Shown piece after piece: positions 10,405 through 21,489 of a stretch of 64,000 nt of DNA. The DNA is taken from positions 82,009,340-82,073,339 of the forward strand of contig CM043971.1 in assembly GCA_014529385.2 (NCBI GenBank). The letters run 5' to 3'. A model generated the notes under the pieces. It did no database searches and had not been told where the DNA came from. It was given only the letters and a program-made list of their open reading frames with translations. A program made the position numbers and the translations under genes. Each line of letters opens with the position of its first letter. The stretch's first letter is position 1. This DNA is from Adiantum capillus-veneris (Eukaryota; Streptophyta; Polypodiopsida; Polypodiales; Pteridaceae).

Positions 10405-11516
10405 ATGGCATCTTTAGAAAAAAAGGAAAAATTTGATGGTACTAATTTTCACACATGGCAAACAAAAATTAGGTTTGAATTGATGAAAAAGGAGTGTGGA
10501 ACATTGTAAAAGGCACTGAAACACACATAAGTACTAGAGAGGGTAGTGCACAATGGGAAGTAAAAAACGATAAAGCCTTGGGAATTATAGGAGAGAATGT
10601 TGATGTCACTTTAGTGCACTACACTGGCTCTTTATTTTATTCATGACTTTCTAAGATGCTCTTTGAGATTCCTTCTCTCTCCTCTCAAGTGAGGCTTCAC
10701 TACCCTTACAAAAGGGTTAATCGGATTTGAACCTCCGCCAACCCAATAAACACCCTACTGATCCTCCCGTAACCACTTCAGCGTCCACGTGACCTTGCTT
10801 CCTAGAGCCTGATGTATAAATGAAAAAAACAAATCATGCCTTCGTTGACTCTGCTTGATGCGCCAGTATACGCTTCCCTTCTCTTTCCTTTGCATGCTGC
10901 AATTGAGATACGCTTCCCTTTTGCGTTGCAATCGTGACCTTTACGGTGCCACCTCTTGCTTCTCTGCGCATCAGCCAAGATTCGCTCTGATTTTCTTTTT
11001 TGAAAATCGTAGCACCTACTAGCTCTTGCACCACAACAAAGGAATCTTGGGATATATTGGATGCCTCTTTTGGAGCAGGTTGTAAACACTAAAAAATCAG
11101 CATACTTATTGATTTTTTTGCGCTGATTAAACAACCACAAACCTCAATGGCAAATCATCTAAGCAATTTCAAAACTCTACTTTCTCAGCTAATAGGAATC
11201 CAAGCTATAATTGAAGATAATGACATTAAGATAGCAGTACTTCTCAAGTGCATCACTGAAGTTGATTACTCTAGCCTCATCACCACTTTAAAGAATCTAC
11301 CAACACCAAAACTTCGAGATATCGAGGCATCACTGCTCGAAGAAGGGCATAGGCTCAACAAGAAGATCGACCAAGTTACTGAAGGAGCTTTTTATACCAA
11401 AGGACGACCAACTGCTTCTCAGAAAACTAAGAAAAATTTCAAATGTACCTTTTGCGGCAAGGAGGGACACATAGAAGAATACTGTTTTGCAAAGAAGAAG
11501 GCAAAGAAAGCTTATT
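10405..11516 (+). pseudogene. gag: copia E gag with ~400-bp internal interruption
   Basis: Starts MASLEKKEKFDGTNFHTW, the usual copia gag opening. The frame shifts near 10485 and breaks down after about 10620. Recognisable gag resumes near 11030 (TTKESWDIL) and runs open from 11147 (MANHLSNFKTLLSQL) to a CCHC knuckle, CTFCGKEGHIEEYC, and a Lys-rich end. Gag would form the particle that packages element RNA. The middle block (about 10620-11020) contains no gag similarity I can see and may be an insertion. The ORF after 11147 is intact, but as a whole the gene is probably not functional. Confidence 0.72.
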
Positions 11517-11844
11517 AAGCAGAATCAAACAATGAAGATCCAAACACTTCACAAGAAACTGCAAACTTTTGTGAAGTTGACGAAGATTGGGCTTTTTGAA
11601 GTCCACACTTTCTATGCATCTTATTTTTTCTCCAAATCATCCTTTTTTTAGGGGCAACATACCTAGTACTTTGATGGGCATTGTAAACAGAGATTGGTAA
11701 GCCTTTTTTTAGGCCATCTAGTTTTTGAGTTCTTACTATTGATGATCTATATTTTATAGACGTCTCTTTATGTAATGATTCACTCTGTCATCATAACCCA
11801 AAGCCTCTAGCATTGCTTGCCCTAGTTTGGATCAAAGGAGGGTT

Positions 11845-12107
11845 TGTTAGGTTATTGTCCTCCTAGGGCATATCAAAGGGTTAAATTAGGTAGAGTAAGT
11901 TTGGAATGTTGTTTCAAATTGCTTTTTGTAAGTAGGTTAGATTTCCCTTGATTGGGGGCTAACTTCTAGTTTGTAATAAAGCTTATTTAAAGGCTCACTT
12001 GCTTTCAATAATATAGTAGTCGTGAGTGCTTCTTGCTGTGAGTACTGAGCGCTGCAGCTTCCATGGCTATCACGTAGTGTGTGTGTGTAGCTTACTCTAA
12101 TCCAACA
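11845..12107 (+). repeat. Right LTR of copia E (263 bp)
   Basis: TGTTAGG...CCAACA with perfect TGTT/AACA ends, preceded by the purine run AAAGGAGGG at 11835-11843. It contains an AATAAAG signal near 11970. Gypsy D pol C-terminus follows. Confidence 0.9.
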
Positions 12108-12109
12108 AA

Positions 12110-12277
12110 AGTGAACTAGAAATACAATTTATAAAGAGTGTCTAGTTAAGTGGAAAGATTGTGCAGAAGAGAGTTTAACATGGGAGCGATCTCCCCGAAA
12201 CAGATTCCCCAACTTTAGGATTGCCCCTTCCAATGAAATTTTCGAGGACAAAATTTTTTCTGAAGGGGGAAGGATTA
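12110..12277 (+). pseudogene. pol: gypsy D pol C-terminus and polypurine tract
   Basis: Reads ECLVKWKDCAEESLTWERS and ends FEDKIFSEGGRIM, the typical end of a plant Ty3 pol (chromodomain-like fold YLVKWxxxxxxEATW followed by an acidic, FSEGG-type tail). The purine run GAAGGGGGAAGGA at 12262-12274 then serves as polypurine tract for the D 3' LTR. Confidence 0.75.
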
Positions 12278-12624
12278 TGACATATCCTATAGTTGATTGG
12301 TCACCACGCTCGCACTCGGAGCTTAGAGGTCGTGACCTAGGTGAGAGCCGCCTCTTATTTATGGTAAGGGTCAAGATGTCCAGGTGTCATAAAAAAAGGA
12401 CTGTACCATGCAGATTGGCGGCGCCCTCACGGGGTCCACGAGATAGGGGAGCGGCAGTAGCTCCGAGGCGGGTGTGCCTGTTTGTGTTTATGTTTCTTGT
12501 ATCGAACCATGCTTTGCTAGAGCTTGCTTCGCCAAAGCTTCACACTCCAACTTGTTATAGATAGAGAATGAAGGTGAGAGATTGGTACCACGATGGGTTC
12601 TCCACCAACCCTCGTAGGGGCCTC
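12278..12624 (+). repeat. gypsy D 3' LTR, left part (split by element F)
   Basis: Begins TGACATATCC after the polypurine tract and continues until F inserts at 12625. The remainder should lie after 30351. I could not locate its far end, and no second D LTR is present for comparison. Confidence 0.6.
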
Positions 12625-12864
12625 TGTAATGGAATTAGCCTTTTAACTTGAGTTGGAGCGGAAAGTAAATAACATATTGAGCATTTCCTTGAGTATTCTT
12701 TAGTGTGTAGATGTATAGTGAGAAAGAAAGTGCTTGGATAGAGAAAGCAACACTTAACACATTACTTCATTAACATGGCATGATCAATACTTGTAAAAGA
12801 GAGTGAGAGTTTAGAGAAATTGACACCAATAGAGGACCGGGTTAGTTGGAGCCGGTCCCCCCTC
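12625..12864 (-). repeat. Left (3') LTR of gypsy F, outer piece
   Basis: Starts TGTAATGGAATTAGCC and matches 28890-29128. It breaks at the CCCTC target site (12860-12864) where B inserted and resumes at 21490. Confidence 0.92.
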
Positions 12865-14322
12865 TGTCACCAGCGTGTGACTACTATCTGTCCTTTTTGT
12901 TGATTTCTTTCTTATTATCTATTTACTTTCACTTTTTGGAAACATCCCTCGGGAAATCTAACTGCCCTGCATTGCATAGCTAGTGTGGAACTGTCCAGAG
13001 GGAGTCCAGGCCTGAGGGCAAGAGAGCACTAAGGTTGGACAAGGACTATGGTTAGCCAAGTGGGGTCATTGACTAGCCAAAGTGGAACCCTTTGCTACAG
13101 AGGCTACATTTCAGTTATGGATGTGGCCGCAGTGTACAAAGAGGGTCGGATGACCTAGACAGATACAATGGCAGCATCTCCTAAAATTTAGGGAACTGCT
13201 ATTTTGGGACCTGAAAATGTGTTGACGTCATTACCTCCGGAATGACAAAGGGAACATTTTCTTGGTCTGCCGTGAAGTCAACTGGGCAACCGGTTGGGAG
13301 ATTTTTAGGCGGCAACCCCGAAACGGGAAAATGCTTGTAAATGTGCACATTCTGGTGCACTTGCCTCATGCAACAAGAAGTGGCGCTGAATTTAGGAGTG
13401 GGAGAGCCTCATTTTCAGTTTTGTCACAGGTTAAGAGCTATGGAGTGCTTGCTTTCCCTCTTATGCACAGTGTGGTGCCAGGAGTGATGCCCTGCACGCT
13501 ACGCACTGCCCTCTCTCTCCCCTTTGTCAGTATGTTATGCCCCTCTAGTGGGCTCTTCATTTGACCAATGTACAGTTGTGTGGGTTCATGCGCGATTGCC
13601 GAGGCAAGAGCCTCTTGCACAGGTACTGGATTAGCTAGCGGCTAATCCCCCCGCAGGTACAGGTGAATTCGGAGAGGTTTCACGCCAGAAATCTCGTCCG
13701 ATTCAAAGGGCAAGTAGCCCCACAGGTGCAAGAGCTCGAGGACTTGCTACGGATGCGACCGGCACGCGAAACGGAGCCCGAAACAGTAAATTACAGCCTG
13801 CTGTGTATTTTTGCAGGTTTAGGGTTTTGGCCCTAAACGGACCCTAATACCCCCAGGAGGTTCGGGGACGCAAGGGGACCGCTGTACAGGTGATCTGGCG
13901 CATTTTCAGGGCTGAAAACAGAGAATTCAGCGTGCTGCAGATTCTCGCCAGGTTTTGCAAAGTGCCCGTATGCCAAAGTCAATGCGTGGGAATACTGTCT
14001 GTGAAGGGTCCTAGTACAGTTATGTTGCCGAAATCAGGCCGGATCAGTTGAAATTCAGCCAAGTTTGTGCGGGGCAGCTTGTAGGGATCCACATCATTTA
14101 TTCCCTCTTTTAAACAATAAAGAAATACCGAAAGGGGCGCCTAAGTTAGGGGCCAATCTGGTGTCGGTCTTCTCATACAGGTGCATTCTAGCATCTGTAT
14201 CCCATTCCCCTCTCTTGTGTCACTATAGCGCAGGTATAATAGACGACTAATAATGGGTGAAAGCTAAATCAAGATTTGAAGTAAAGTCTACCGCCCTTTT
14301 TGGATTGAACAGGCCGGTTTCA
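12865..14322 (+). repeat. 5' LTR of gypsy B (1458 bp)
   Basis: TGTCACCAGC...CCGGTTTCA. Compared with the 3' LTR it has a short deletion near 13972-13980 and scattered point differences, accounting for the 8-bp length difference. Confidence 0.94.
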
Positions 14323-14341
14323 TGGTTCCATCGACGGGATT
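14323..14341 (+). promoter_or_regulatory. Primer-binding site of gypsy B (non-Met tRNA type)
   Basis: TGGTTCCATCGACGGGATT directly after the 5' LTR, identical to that of element A. It is complementary to a tRNA end with acceptor strand CGATGGA, discriminator A and CCA. Confidence 0.78.
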
Positions 14342-14429
14342 AAATCACTTTTTCCCTTAGAAGTGAGCCTTGCTCAGATTGGGCTTGAAGACACAGGGGA
14401 TCATAGACCAGACACAGGGAATTGCAATT

Positions 14430-15122
14430 ATGGCTGACAGACCAGATGATGTGACTGAAGAGGTTTCCTCTTCACAGGGTCAACAGACACATGAAGTGGG
14501 TGAGTCCTCAAGACCACCACAGACAGATGATGATATATTCAGGACCCAGTTGGCTACTGCTGTGGCTATGTTCACACAAGTAATGCAGAATCCAAGGTTT
14601 TTAGCCTTTCTGCAGCCTCCTGTTCGGTCTCAGCAAGTTGGGTCACTGGATCATATTCAAAAGCCTGTTAAGGCTCGAGCACAGGTGATTCATACTGCAC
14701 AGTCAATGGAAACACCTATACACTTGACGGAGAACATGCAGTCTCCACAACCTGTGCCTAAGGTGCAAGAACAGGTGGCTGAGATGCCAGTCTTTCAAGT
14801 TGTACCAGTTCAGCCCGCCACCTTCCAGCAGCCTATAGCTGGTTCTAATGGGCGGGGAAGCAACCTACAGGCTATGCAACAGGTCTTCCCACCACCTTCA
14901 GTACACCCTGGCTATTTTGGAGGTGGATCGGAATTCCAGAGCATGGCTGGTCATGCACCTGGAAATCAGTTTTACACACCAGGAACAGTGTTTGGGGGTG
15001 CTCAAACGATGATGCCTAACCCCATGTATAGTGTCATGGGTATGCAACCAGGGTTTCAGAGCACTCAGGGCCAATTTGGGATGCCACAAGCAAATTTTGG
15101 TATGGCCAAGGAACACAGATGA
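14430..15122 (+). pseudogene. gag: gypsy B gag, N-terminal piece
   Basis: Starts [11 protein letters not shown], as in element A; an in-frame upstream ATG at 14370 is in the leader. The piece is Q/P/G/M-rich and low in complexity, with repeated MQ, FG and QPG motifs. It ends at a stop created by a 55-bp deletion relative to A: the segment between two GGC trinucleotides near 15106 is missing, shifting the frame. The product would lack the capsid core and nucleocapsid. Confidence 0.85.
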
Positions 15123-15793
15123 ACCCTAATAGTGTTCCTATGTTTTAGTCACTTCCATATGACAATTTAACGCCGCTGGAGAGGCCAACTCCGTACAAAG
15201 AAGGTGGCAAAGGTGTGTCATTCACGACCTTTACAGGGTTTGATGACAGGAAGAAGGCTCTATCATTCCTCCAACAGTTTGACAAGGCCTATGCAGGGGG
15301 AAACTTTACAGAGGCTTCAAAGGTCCGCAAGGCAGCCACTTTCTTGACAGGGAATGCGGGACAATGGTGGACAACTTTATTGCTTCAAGGGCAAGCTTCG
15401 TCCACATGGATTTACTTCAAGCAGATTTTTGCAGCAGCATGGTTATCTGATGACTTTGAAGCAGATGTCATGACAGAATGGCACCAGCTAAATGCTGCCA
15501 CTTGCAGAAATATGGATGATTACAATCGGAAGTTTTGGAAAGCTCTACTTCCAGTAACTTCCTATAGGTTTGTGCCATTGACAGAACATATTGAAAAATA
15601 CTGTTGTGGCCTACCTAAAGGATTGAGAAAGTACTGTACGAAGACAAAAGTCACTACTTTGACGCAGCTCATCGAGGTAGCAAACACTGGCAATGGTTTG
15701 CTCAAGGGAGAAGATTGTGAATTTAACACTGGCGTCAAGGCAGGATCACGCAAGAAAAATTCAGCCAAGAAGCAAGAAGCACGTTCCCAATGA
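15123..15793 (+). pseudogene. gag: gypsy B gag core piece
   Basis: Carries the capsid core ([20 protein letters not shown], then [11 protein letters not shown] and the [10 protein letters not shown] region). An in-frame TAG near 15148, where A has CAG, blocks translation from upstream; the first later ATG is at 15215. The frame ends after a 7-bp tandem duplication of AGAAGCA near 15770 that is absent from A. Confidence 0.85.
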
Positions 15794-17156
15794 GGCTCCT
15801 AAAGGGACTCAGGAGTCGGCCAACGTAGGGAAAGATAAAACTACGGCTGAATCAGAAAAAGGACCAACGAAGAAATGTAAAAGACGTTTTCCTCGCAAGT
15901 CAGAAGAGCAAAAGAAGGTCCTGAGGACAGAGAACAAATGCTTTATATGTGAGCAGCCTGGCCACATTGCTTACAATTGTCCTACAAAGAAAAGGCCAGC
16001 TGATTCTGAAGACAAAGAGGACAGGAAAGGAAAGAAGCCCATGGTTGGTCTAGTGCCAGATATGGTGGGCGACAAGCCAAATTCAGATGCAAGTGAGCTT
16101 TGCAGAGCATGGGGAAAGGTCAGGGATCAAACAGTGCTTATCTTCTTTGATCCAGGTGCCAAAGCCAACTTCATTTCCCCAGAATTGGCTTCAAAGTTGG
16201 GAATCAGACCTGAAGAGATGGGGTATATAGCAGAGGCAGGTTTGGCATGTCCTGGCCATACAGAGGCTGTGACACCCATCATTGGAAAGTTGCGTCTACA
16301 TATCGAGTCCTATGTAGATGCTGAAGAATTTTACATCATGCCACTGGACGGATGTGATGTGTTGTTAGGTATTCCTTGGTTATTTCGTGTACAGGGAATC
16401 ATGGATGCCTACAACAAAAAGATCACTGTAAAGAGCAGGGGAAAGACTCACATTCTGGATGTAAAGCTTAAAGGGGAGTCTATTCCTACTGTATCAGCTT
16501 CTGCTATTACTTTTGTAATGAAAAAGCATCTTTCTGCGTACTTGGTTTTTGCATGTGAAGTGTCAGATTGTGATGAATCAAATTTATCTGTGCTAGATAA
16601 AGAAAGGTCAATGTTTTTACAACAGTATAGTGACTGTTTCTCCGATTCATTACCGTCTCAATTACCGCCAGAGAGACCTGAGGACCATGCGATAGATTTG
16701 GTTCCAGGCAGTAGCCCACCAAATAAGCTTCAGTACAGGGTTAGTGCGGCTCAGCAAAAAGAGATAATGGGCCAAGTACAGGAGCTGTTAGAAAAGGGGC
16801 TGATTCAGCCCAGTTCATCTCCATTCTGTTCTCCAGTGTTGTTGGTGCAGAAAAAGGATGGCTCATGGCGTATGTGCATAGACTACCGTGCACTGAACAA
16901 GAATACCATCAAGAATAGGTTCCCTATACCTAGAATTGATGATATTATGGACAAATTAGAAGGAGCAGCTATGTTTAGCAGGATAGATCTAAAGAGTGGG
17001 TACCATCAGATCCGCATTAGATCAGAGGATGTGCACAAGACTGCTTTTAGAACAACGTTTGGCCTTTACGAATTTTTAGTGATGCCCTTTGGTCTTACAA
17101 ATGCTCTTGCTACGTTCAATAGGATGATGGACAGAATTTTCCGTCCACACCAGTAG
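15794..17156 (+). pseudogene. pol: gypsy B nucleocapsid-protease-RT piece
   Basis: Open from about 15693 in this frame, but meaningful after the 7-bp duplication. It has the CCHC knuckle [14 protein letters not shown]; protease with [12 protein letters not shown] and a downstream LLGIPWL; RT with [34 protein letters not shown] and [14 protein letters not shown]. It stops at TAG 17154-17156 just before the catalytic FFDD box. The protease has D-P-G in place of the usual D-S/T-G, as in A and F. Confidence 0.9.
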
Positions 17157-17777
17157 TTTGTTGGTACATTCTTTGATGACATGATAGTCTACTCAAAGAA
17201 TGAAGAGGAGCATAGGCATCACTTGGCCATTGTGTTCAGAGAGCTACGCAGTCATAGGTTGCTCATCAATGCAAAGAAAACTAAGTTTTTTCTGGAAGAG
17301 ATTCACTTTCTGGGACACATTGTCTCCAAGGATGGTGTCAGAATGGATCCTGCCAAAGTTGAAGCGATCAAGTCATGGCCAGATTTGAAGATGGTGCACG
17401 ATGTCCGAAGTTTCTTGGGATTATGCTCCCATTACATAAGGTTTATCCGAAATTTCGCTGAGATTGCTTCACCTTTACATGCTCTTCAAAAGAAGGCAGT
17501 CACTTTTAGATGGACACAGAAAGAGATTTCAGCTTTTAATCTCTTAAAGGAAAAGATGACTTCAGATCCAGTCATTGTGTTGCCAGATCTTAGGAAGTCA
17601 TTTGTGGTCCAGTGTGATGCCTGCGGTAGTAGCATTGGTGCAGTGCTAATGCAGGATGGCAGGGTAGTAGCCTATGAGAGCAGAACTTTGCAAGGGCCAG
17701 AGATGACCATGCAGGTCTATGAGAAAGAGTTACTGGCTGTGATTCATGCGCTCTTAAGTGGAAACACTACCTGCTAG
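17157..17777 (+). pseudogene. pol: gypsy B RT C-terminus and RNase H piece
   Basis: Contains the RT catalytic box GTFFDDMIVYSK, then FLGHIVSKDGVRMDP, and the RNase H start (QCDACGSSIGAVLMQDGRVV) with VYEKELLAVIHAL. A one-base frameshift near 17755 ends the frame. With the preceding stop, RT is split exactly at its active-site region. Confidence 0.9.
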
Positions 17778-19444
17778 GTGCAGACTTTGTTGTCCAAATG
17801 GACCATCAGACCTTGCGATACTTCTTGACACAGATAAAGTTATCTGAGAAGCATATGTGATCGGCAAATATCTTGTCCATGTTCCATTTTCAGATTGTGC
17901 ATGTGGAAGGCAAGAAGAACGTTGTGGCTGATGCCTTATCAAGGAAGCCACAAATTTCAGTTGTGTCAATTCCTTATCATCATGAACTTGATGATATGAG
18001 AGAACAGTATGCAAATGATGAAGATTTTGCAAGGGTCTTCGAGCAGCTAATGGATGGACAACGTCATGAACACTATCTTCTTAAAGACGGGTTCATGATG
18101 ATGCATGGCAGATTGTGTGTCACAAAGCCATTGCGACGCAAAGTTATTGAAGAGAGTCATGTCCCACCGTATGCAGGGCATCGTGGTATTGATGCTACAG
18201 TTAAAGCGGTTGAGACATTCTTCTACTGGCCTACATTGAGAAGAGATGTGGATGCCTTTGTGCGAGAATGCCTAATATGCCAAAAGGTCAAGTTTGACAG
18301 GCAAAAGGCACCAGGGTTATTGCAACCACTACCTATTCAAGATAAACAATGGGAAAGTATTGCTATGGATTTTATCTTTGATCTTCTGAGAACGCAGACA
18401 GGAAACAATGGTATTTGGACCATTATTTGTAGATTCAGCAAACAGGCTCATTTTATTCCTGTGAGGAAGAAGATAAAGCCAGATCAGATGGCACGCTTGT
18501 TTATGAGCAATATTTTCAAGTATCATGGCATGCCACAGTCGATTGTTAGCGACCATGATCCACGCATGACAAGTTTGTTCTGGAGAGGCTTGTTTGAGAA
18601 TATGGGCACCACGCTCAAATTCTCTTCGTCATTTCATCCTCAAACAGATGGGCAGTTAGAAGAGGCAAATTCTACTGTCCTAGATCTGCTGAAGTGCTAT
18701 GTGTCAGAGCATAAAGGAAAGTGGGAGCAGTATTTGCCATTGGTGGAGTATGCATACAATAATACAGTGCATTCATCAACTGGCAAGGCACCTTTTGAGA
18801 TAGTTGAAGGTGGCAAGAAAGTTCCTCCCATCCTGCATACAAAGGACAAGATATTTGAAGCAGATAAGTATGTTCAGGACATGGATGAAATGTACAAGAA
18901 GGTCAAAGTGGCCTTAGAAAGGACTCAGGCAAAGCAAAAGAAAGCAGCTGATCGTCACCGTCGTGAAGTGGTATATTCACTTGGTGATTGGGTGCTTTTA
19001 CGCTTTGAAAAGGCAAGGTTAAAGAAGATGAAGGGCAAGGAAAGACTGTTTTCAAAGCTCAGCATGCGTTACTATGGGCCTTTTCAAGTATGCCACATAA
19101 TCAGTGATGTTGCATATAGGCTGAAATTGCCTGACAGTTGGAAGATTCACAATGCGTTTCATGTGAGTCTTCTCAAATCCTATGTGGGTGATGTGCCAGA
19201 AGATATGCCAGCTGAAGATCAGCCGGAAGTCGAGAAACTTGACAAGATCTTGGTCCCTGAACAGATTTTGGCACATATAGAAAGAAAAGTGAAAGGCAAG
19301 GTTGCTAGGCGTTACTTGGTAAAGTTCAGAAACTATCCACCAATGGATGCTAAGTGGATGGAAGAAGGTGAACTTGCAGAGTCACCAACTGTGCTATCAC
19401 TTTACCTTGAAGCCTTCGATTTGCAACCTACCTTGACCCCTTGA
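17756..19444 (+). pseudogene. pol: gypsy B RNase H end, integrase and chromodomain piece
   Basis: After the frameshift it reads WKHYLLGADFVV, then has a TGA near 17859 and is open from 17873 to 19444. It has the HHCC finger (AGHRGIDATVK... CLICQ) and an integrase core with all three acidic residues: D in AMDFIFD, D in IVSDHDPRM and E in GQLEEAN. TIICRFSKQAHF has C where most relatives have D, outside the triad. The GPF...VAYRLKLP C-terminal domain follows, then a chromodomain-like module ending YLVKFRNYPPMDAKWMEEGE, which in chromoviruses directs integration to marked chromatin. Confidence 0.9.
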
Positions 19445-20018
19445 GTTTCACAGCTACATGGATTGTCATTGTGACAATGGCTTCTGAAACAAATGATGTA
19501 CATGGTATTTAAAGTGAGCTCAAATCAAATACCTGTTACATGAATGTTAGAGCTGTACAGATTGTCAGTTTGGCAATTGCTCTTATGGAATGTCCAAAAA
19601 TTTTGGTTAGTGCTATAGAAGTGAGTATTTCTTGTCAGTTTGTCAAGGATACAGTGATTGCTTCTATTGAATAGTACATGTGTAACTGCATTCTTAAACT
19701 GTCGGTTTGGGTATGCTCGAAAGTGTTACGGGATCCAACGTGTACTATAAGACAGTGGCAAAATGTGCAGCTACCATTTTGTCATTGGAAAGTTAGTGAC
19801 TCAAAGCAATGGCACAGTGCGAAGCTACCACTATGTCATTGGGACAGGGTTCACACGCAGGCAATACATGAGTCGACGAGGTGTTGAATACACCAGGGTT
19901 GACAATGAGCATGTATGTGTCGTATATGTGTCGACAGGTGTTGAATACATCAGTGTTGACAGTAAGCATGTACGACATAGATACAAACGAGGACGTTTGA
20001 GATTTCAAGAGGGGGGTA
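19445..20018 (+). other. gypsy B 3' non-coding region
   Basis: Between the pol stop and the 3' LTR. It holds short repeats built on GTGACAATGGC / CATTGTCA and two tandem 58-bp units starting at GTCGAC (19872 and 19930). It ends with the polypurine tract AAGAGGGGGG (20007-20016) before the LTR. No gene seen. Confidence 0.75.
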
Positions 20019-21484
20019 TGTCACCAGCGTGTGACTACTATCTAACCTTTTTGTTGATTTCTTTCTTATTATCTATTTACTTTCACGTTTTGGAAACACC
20101 CCTCGGGAAATCTAACTGCCCTGCATTGCATAGCTAGTGTGGAACTGTCCAGAGGGAGTCCAGGCCTGAGGGCAAGAGAGCACTAAGGTTGGACAAGGAC
20201 TATGGTTAGCCAAGTGGGGTCATTGACTAGCCAAAGTGGAATCCTTTGCTACAGAGGCTACATTTCAGTTCTGGATGTGGCCGCAGTGTACAAAGAGGGT
20301 CGGATGACCTAGACAGATACAACGGCAGCATCTCCTAAAATTTAGGGAACTGCTATTTTGGGACGTGAAAATGTGTTGACGTCATTACTCCGGAATGACA
20401 AAGGGAACATTTTCTTGGTCTGCCGTGAAGTCAATTGGGCAACCGGTTGGGAGATTTTTAGGCGGCAACCCTGAAACGGGAAAATGCTTGTAAATGTGCA
20501 CATTCTGGTGCACTTGCCTCATGCAACAAGAAGTGGCGCTGAATTTAGGAGTGGGAGAGCCTCATTTTCAGTTTTGTCACAGGTTAAGAGCTATGGAGTG
20601 CTTGCTTTCCCTCTTATGCACAGTGCGGTGCCAGGAGTGATGCCTTGCACGCTACGCACTGCCCTCTCTCTCCCCTTTGGCAGTATGTTATGCCCCTCTA
20701 GTGGGCTCTTCATTTGACCAATGTACGGTTGTGTGGGTTCATGCGCGATTGCCGAGGCAAGAGCCTCTTGCACAGGTACTGGATTAGCTAGCGGCTAATC
20801 CCCCCGCAGGTACAGGTGAATTCGGAGAGGTTTCACGCCAGAAATCTCGTCCGATTCAAAGGGCAAGTAGCCCCACAGGTGCAGGAGCTCGAGGACTTGC
20901 TACGGATGCGACCGGCACGCGAAACGGAGCCCGAAACAGTAAATTACAGCCTGCTGTGTATTTTTGCAGGTTTAGGGTTTTGGCCCTAAATGGACTCTAA
21001 TACCCCCAGGAGGTTCGGGGACGCAAGGGGACCGCTGTACAGGTGATCTGGCGCATTTTCAGGGCTGAAAACAGAGAATTCAGCGTGCTGCAGATTCTCG
21101 CCAGGTTTTGCAAAGTGCCCGTATGCGTCGGGAAAGTCAGTCAATGCGTGGGAATACTGTCTGTGAAGGGTCCTAGTACAGTTATGCTGCCGAAATCAGG
21201 CCGGAACAGTTGAAATTCAGCCAAGTTTGTGCGGGGCAGCTTGTAGGGATCCACAACATTTATTCCCTCTTTTAAACAATAAAGAAATACCGAAAGGGGC
21301 GCCTTAGTTAGGGGCCAATCTGGTGTCGGTCTTCTCATACAGGTGCATTCTAGCATCTGTATCCCATTCCCCTCTCTTGTGTCACTATAGCGCAGGTATA
21401 ATAGACGACTAATAATGGGTGAAAGCTAAATCAAGGTTTGAAGTAAAGTCTACCGCCCTTTTTGGATTGAACAGGCCGGTCTCA
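20019..21484 (+). repeat. 3' LTR of gypsy B (1466 bp)
   Basis: TGTCACCAGC...CCGGTCTCA, followed at once by the CCCTC duplication and the second half of the F LTR. Confidence 0.94.
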
Positions 21485-21489
21485 CCCTC

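Larger units (their letters stand above)
9243..12107 (+). mobile_element. gag-only Ty1/copia element E (non-autonomous)
   Basis: It has a 5'-truncated left LTR (9243-9502), an initiator-Met primer site (9503-9514), a copia-type gag (10405-11516, interrupted), a polypurine tract (about 11835-11844) and a complete right LTR (11845-12107, TGTTAGG...CCAACA). No protease, RT or integrase motif is present. The architecture resembles the terminal-repeat-with-gag class of plant elements. The left LTR lacks about its first 25 bp, so a target duplication cannot be tested. It lies within gypsy D. Confidence 0.8.
7390..12624 (+). mobile_element. Decayed Ty3/gypsy element D, host of several insertions
   Basis: Plus-strand remnants of one gypsy pol remain in order: RNase H (7410-7849), the linker to integrase and the integrase zinc finger (9025-9246), and the pol C-terminus with polypurine tract (12110-12277). 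A partial 3' LTR starts at 12278. Solo LTR 7850-9019, copia element E and gypsy F interrupt it. Removing 7850-9024 restores a readable linker across the junction, so the two sides belong together. The integrase core is missing. F inserted into the LTR of D at 12624, so D sequence should resume after 30351. Confidence 0.8.
12860..21489 (+). mobile_element. Ty3/gypsy element B, full length, with CCCTC target duplication
   Basis: The element proper is 12865-21484. The duplication CCCTC lies at 12860-12864 and 21485-21489. Order: 5' LTR, tRNA primer site, gag, nucleocapsid, protease, RT, RNase H, integrase, chromodomain, polypurine tract, 3' LTR. It belongs to the same family as element A, in inverse orientation about 8.5 kb away. 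Several lesions break its coding region (see the pieces below), so it is not autonomous. Its nearly identical LTRs show recent insertion. Confidence 0.95.

Noticed and set aside
14323-14341. Fragment of a tRNA gene
   Set aside because: Only the 3' end complement is present, directly after the LTR, as expected for a primer-binding site.
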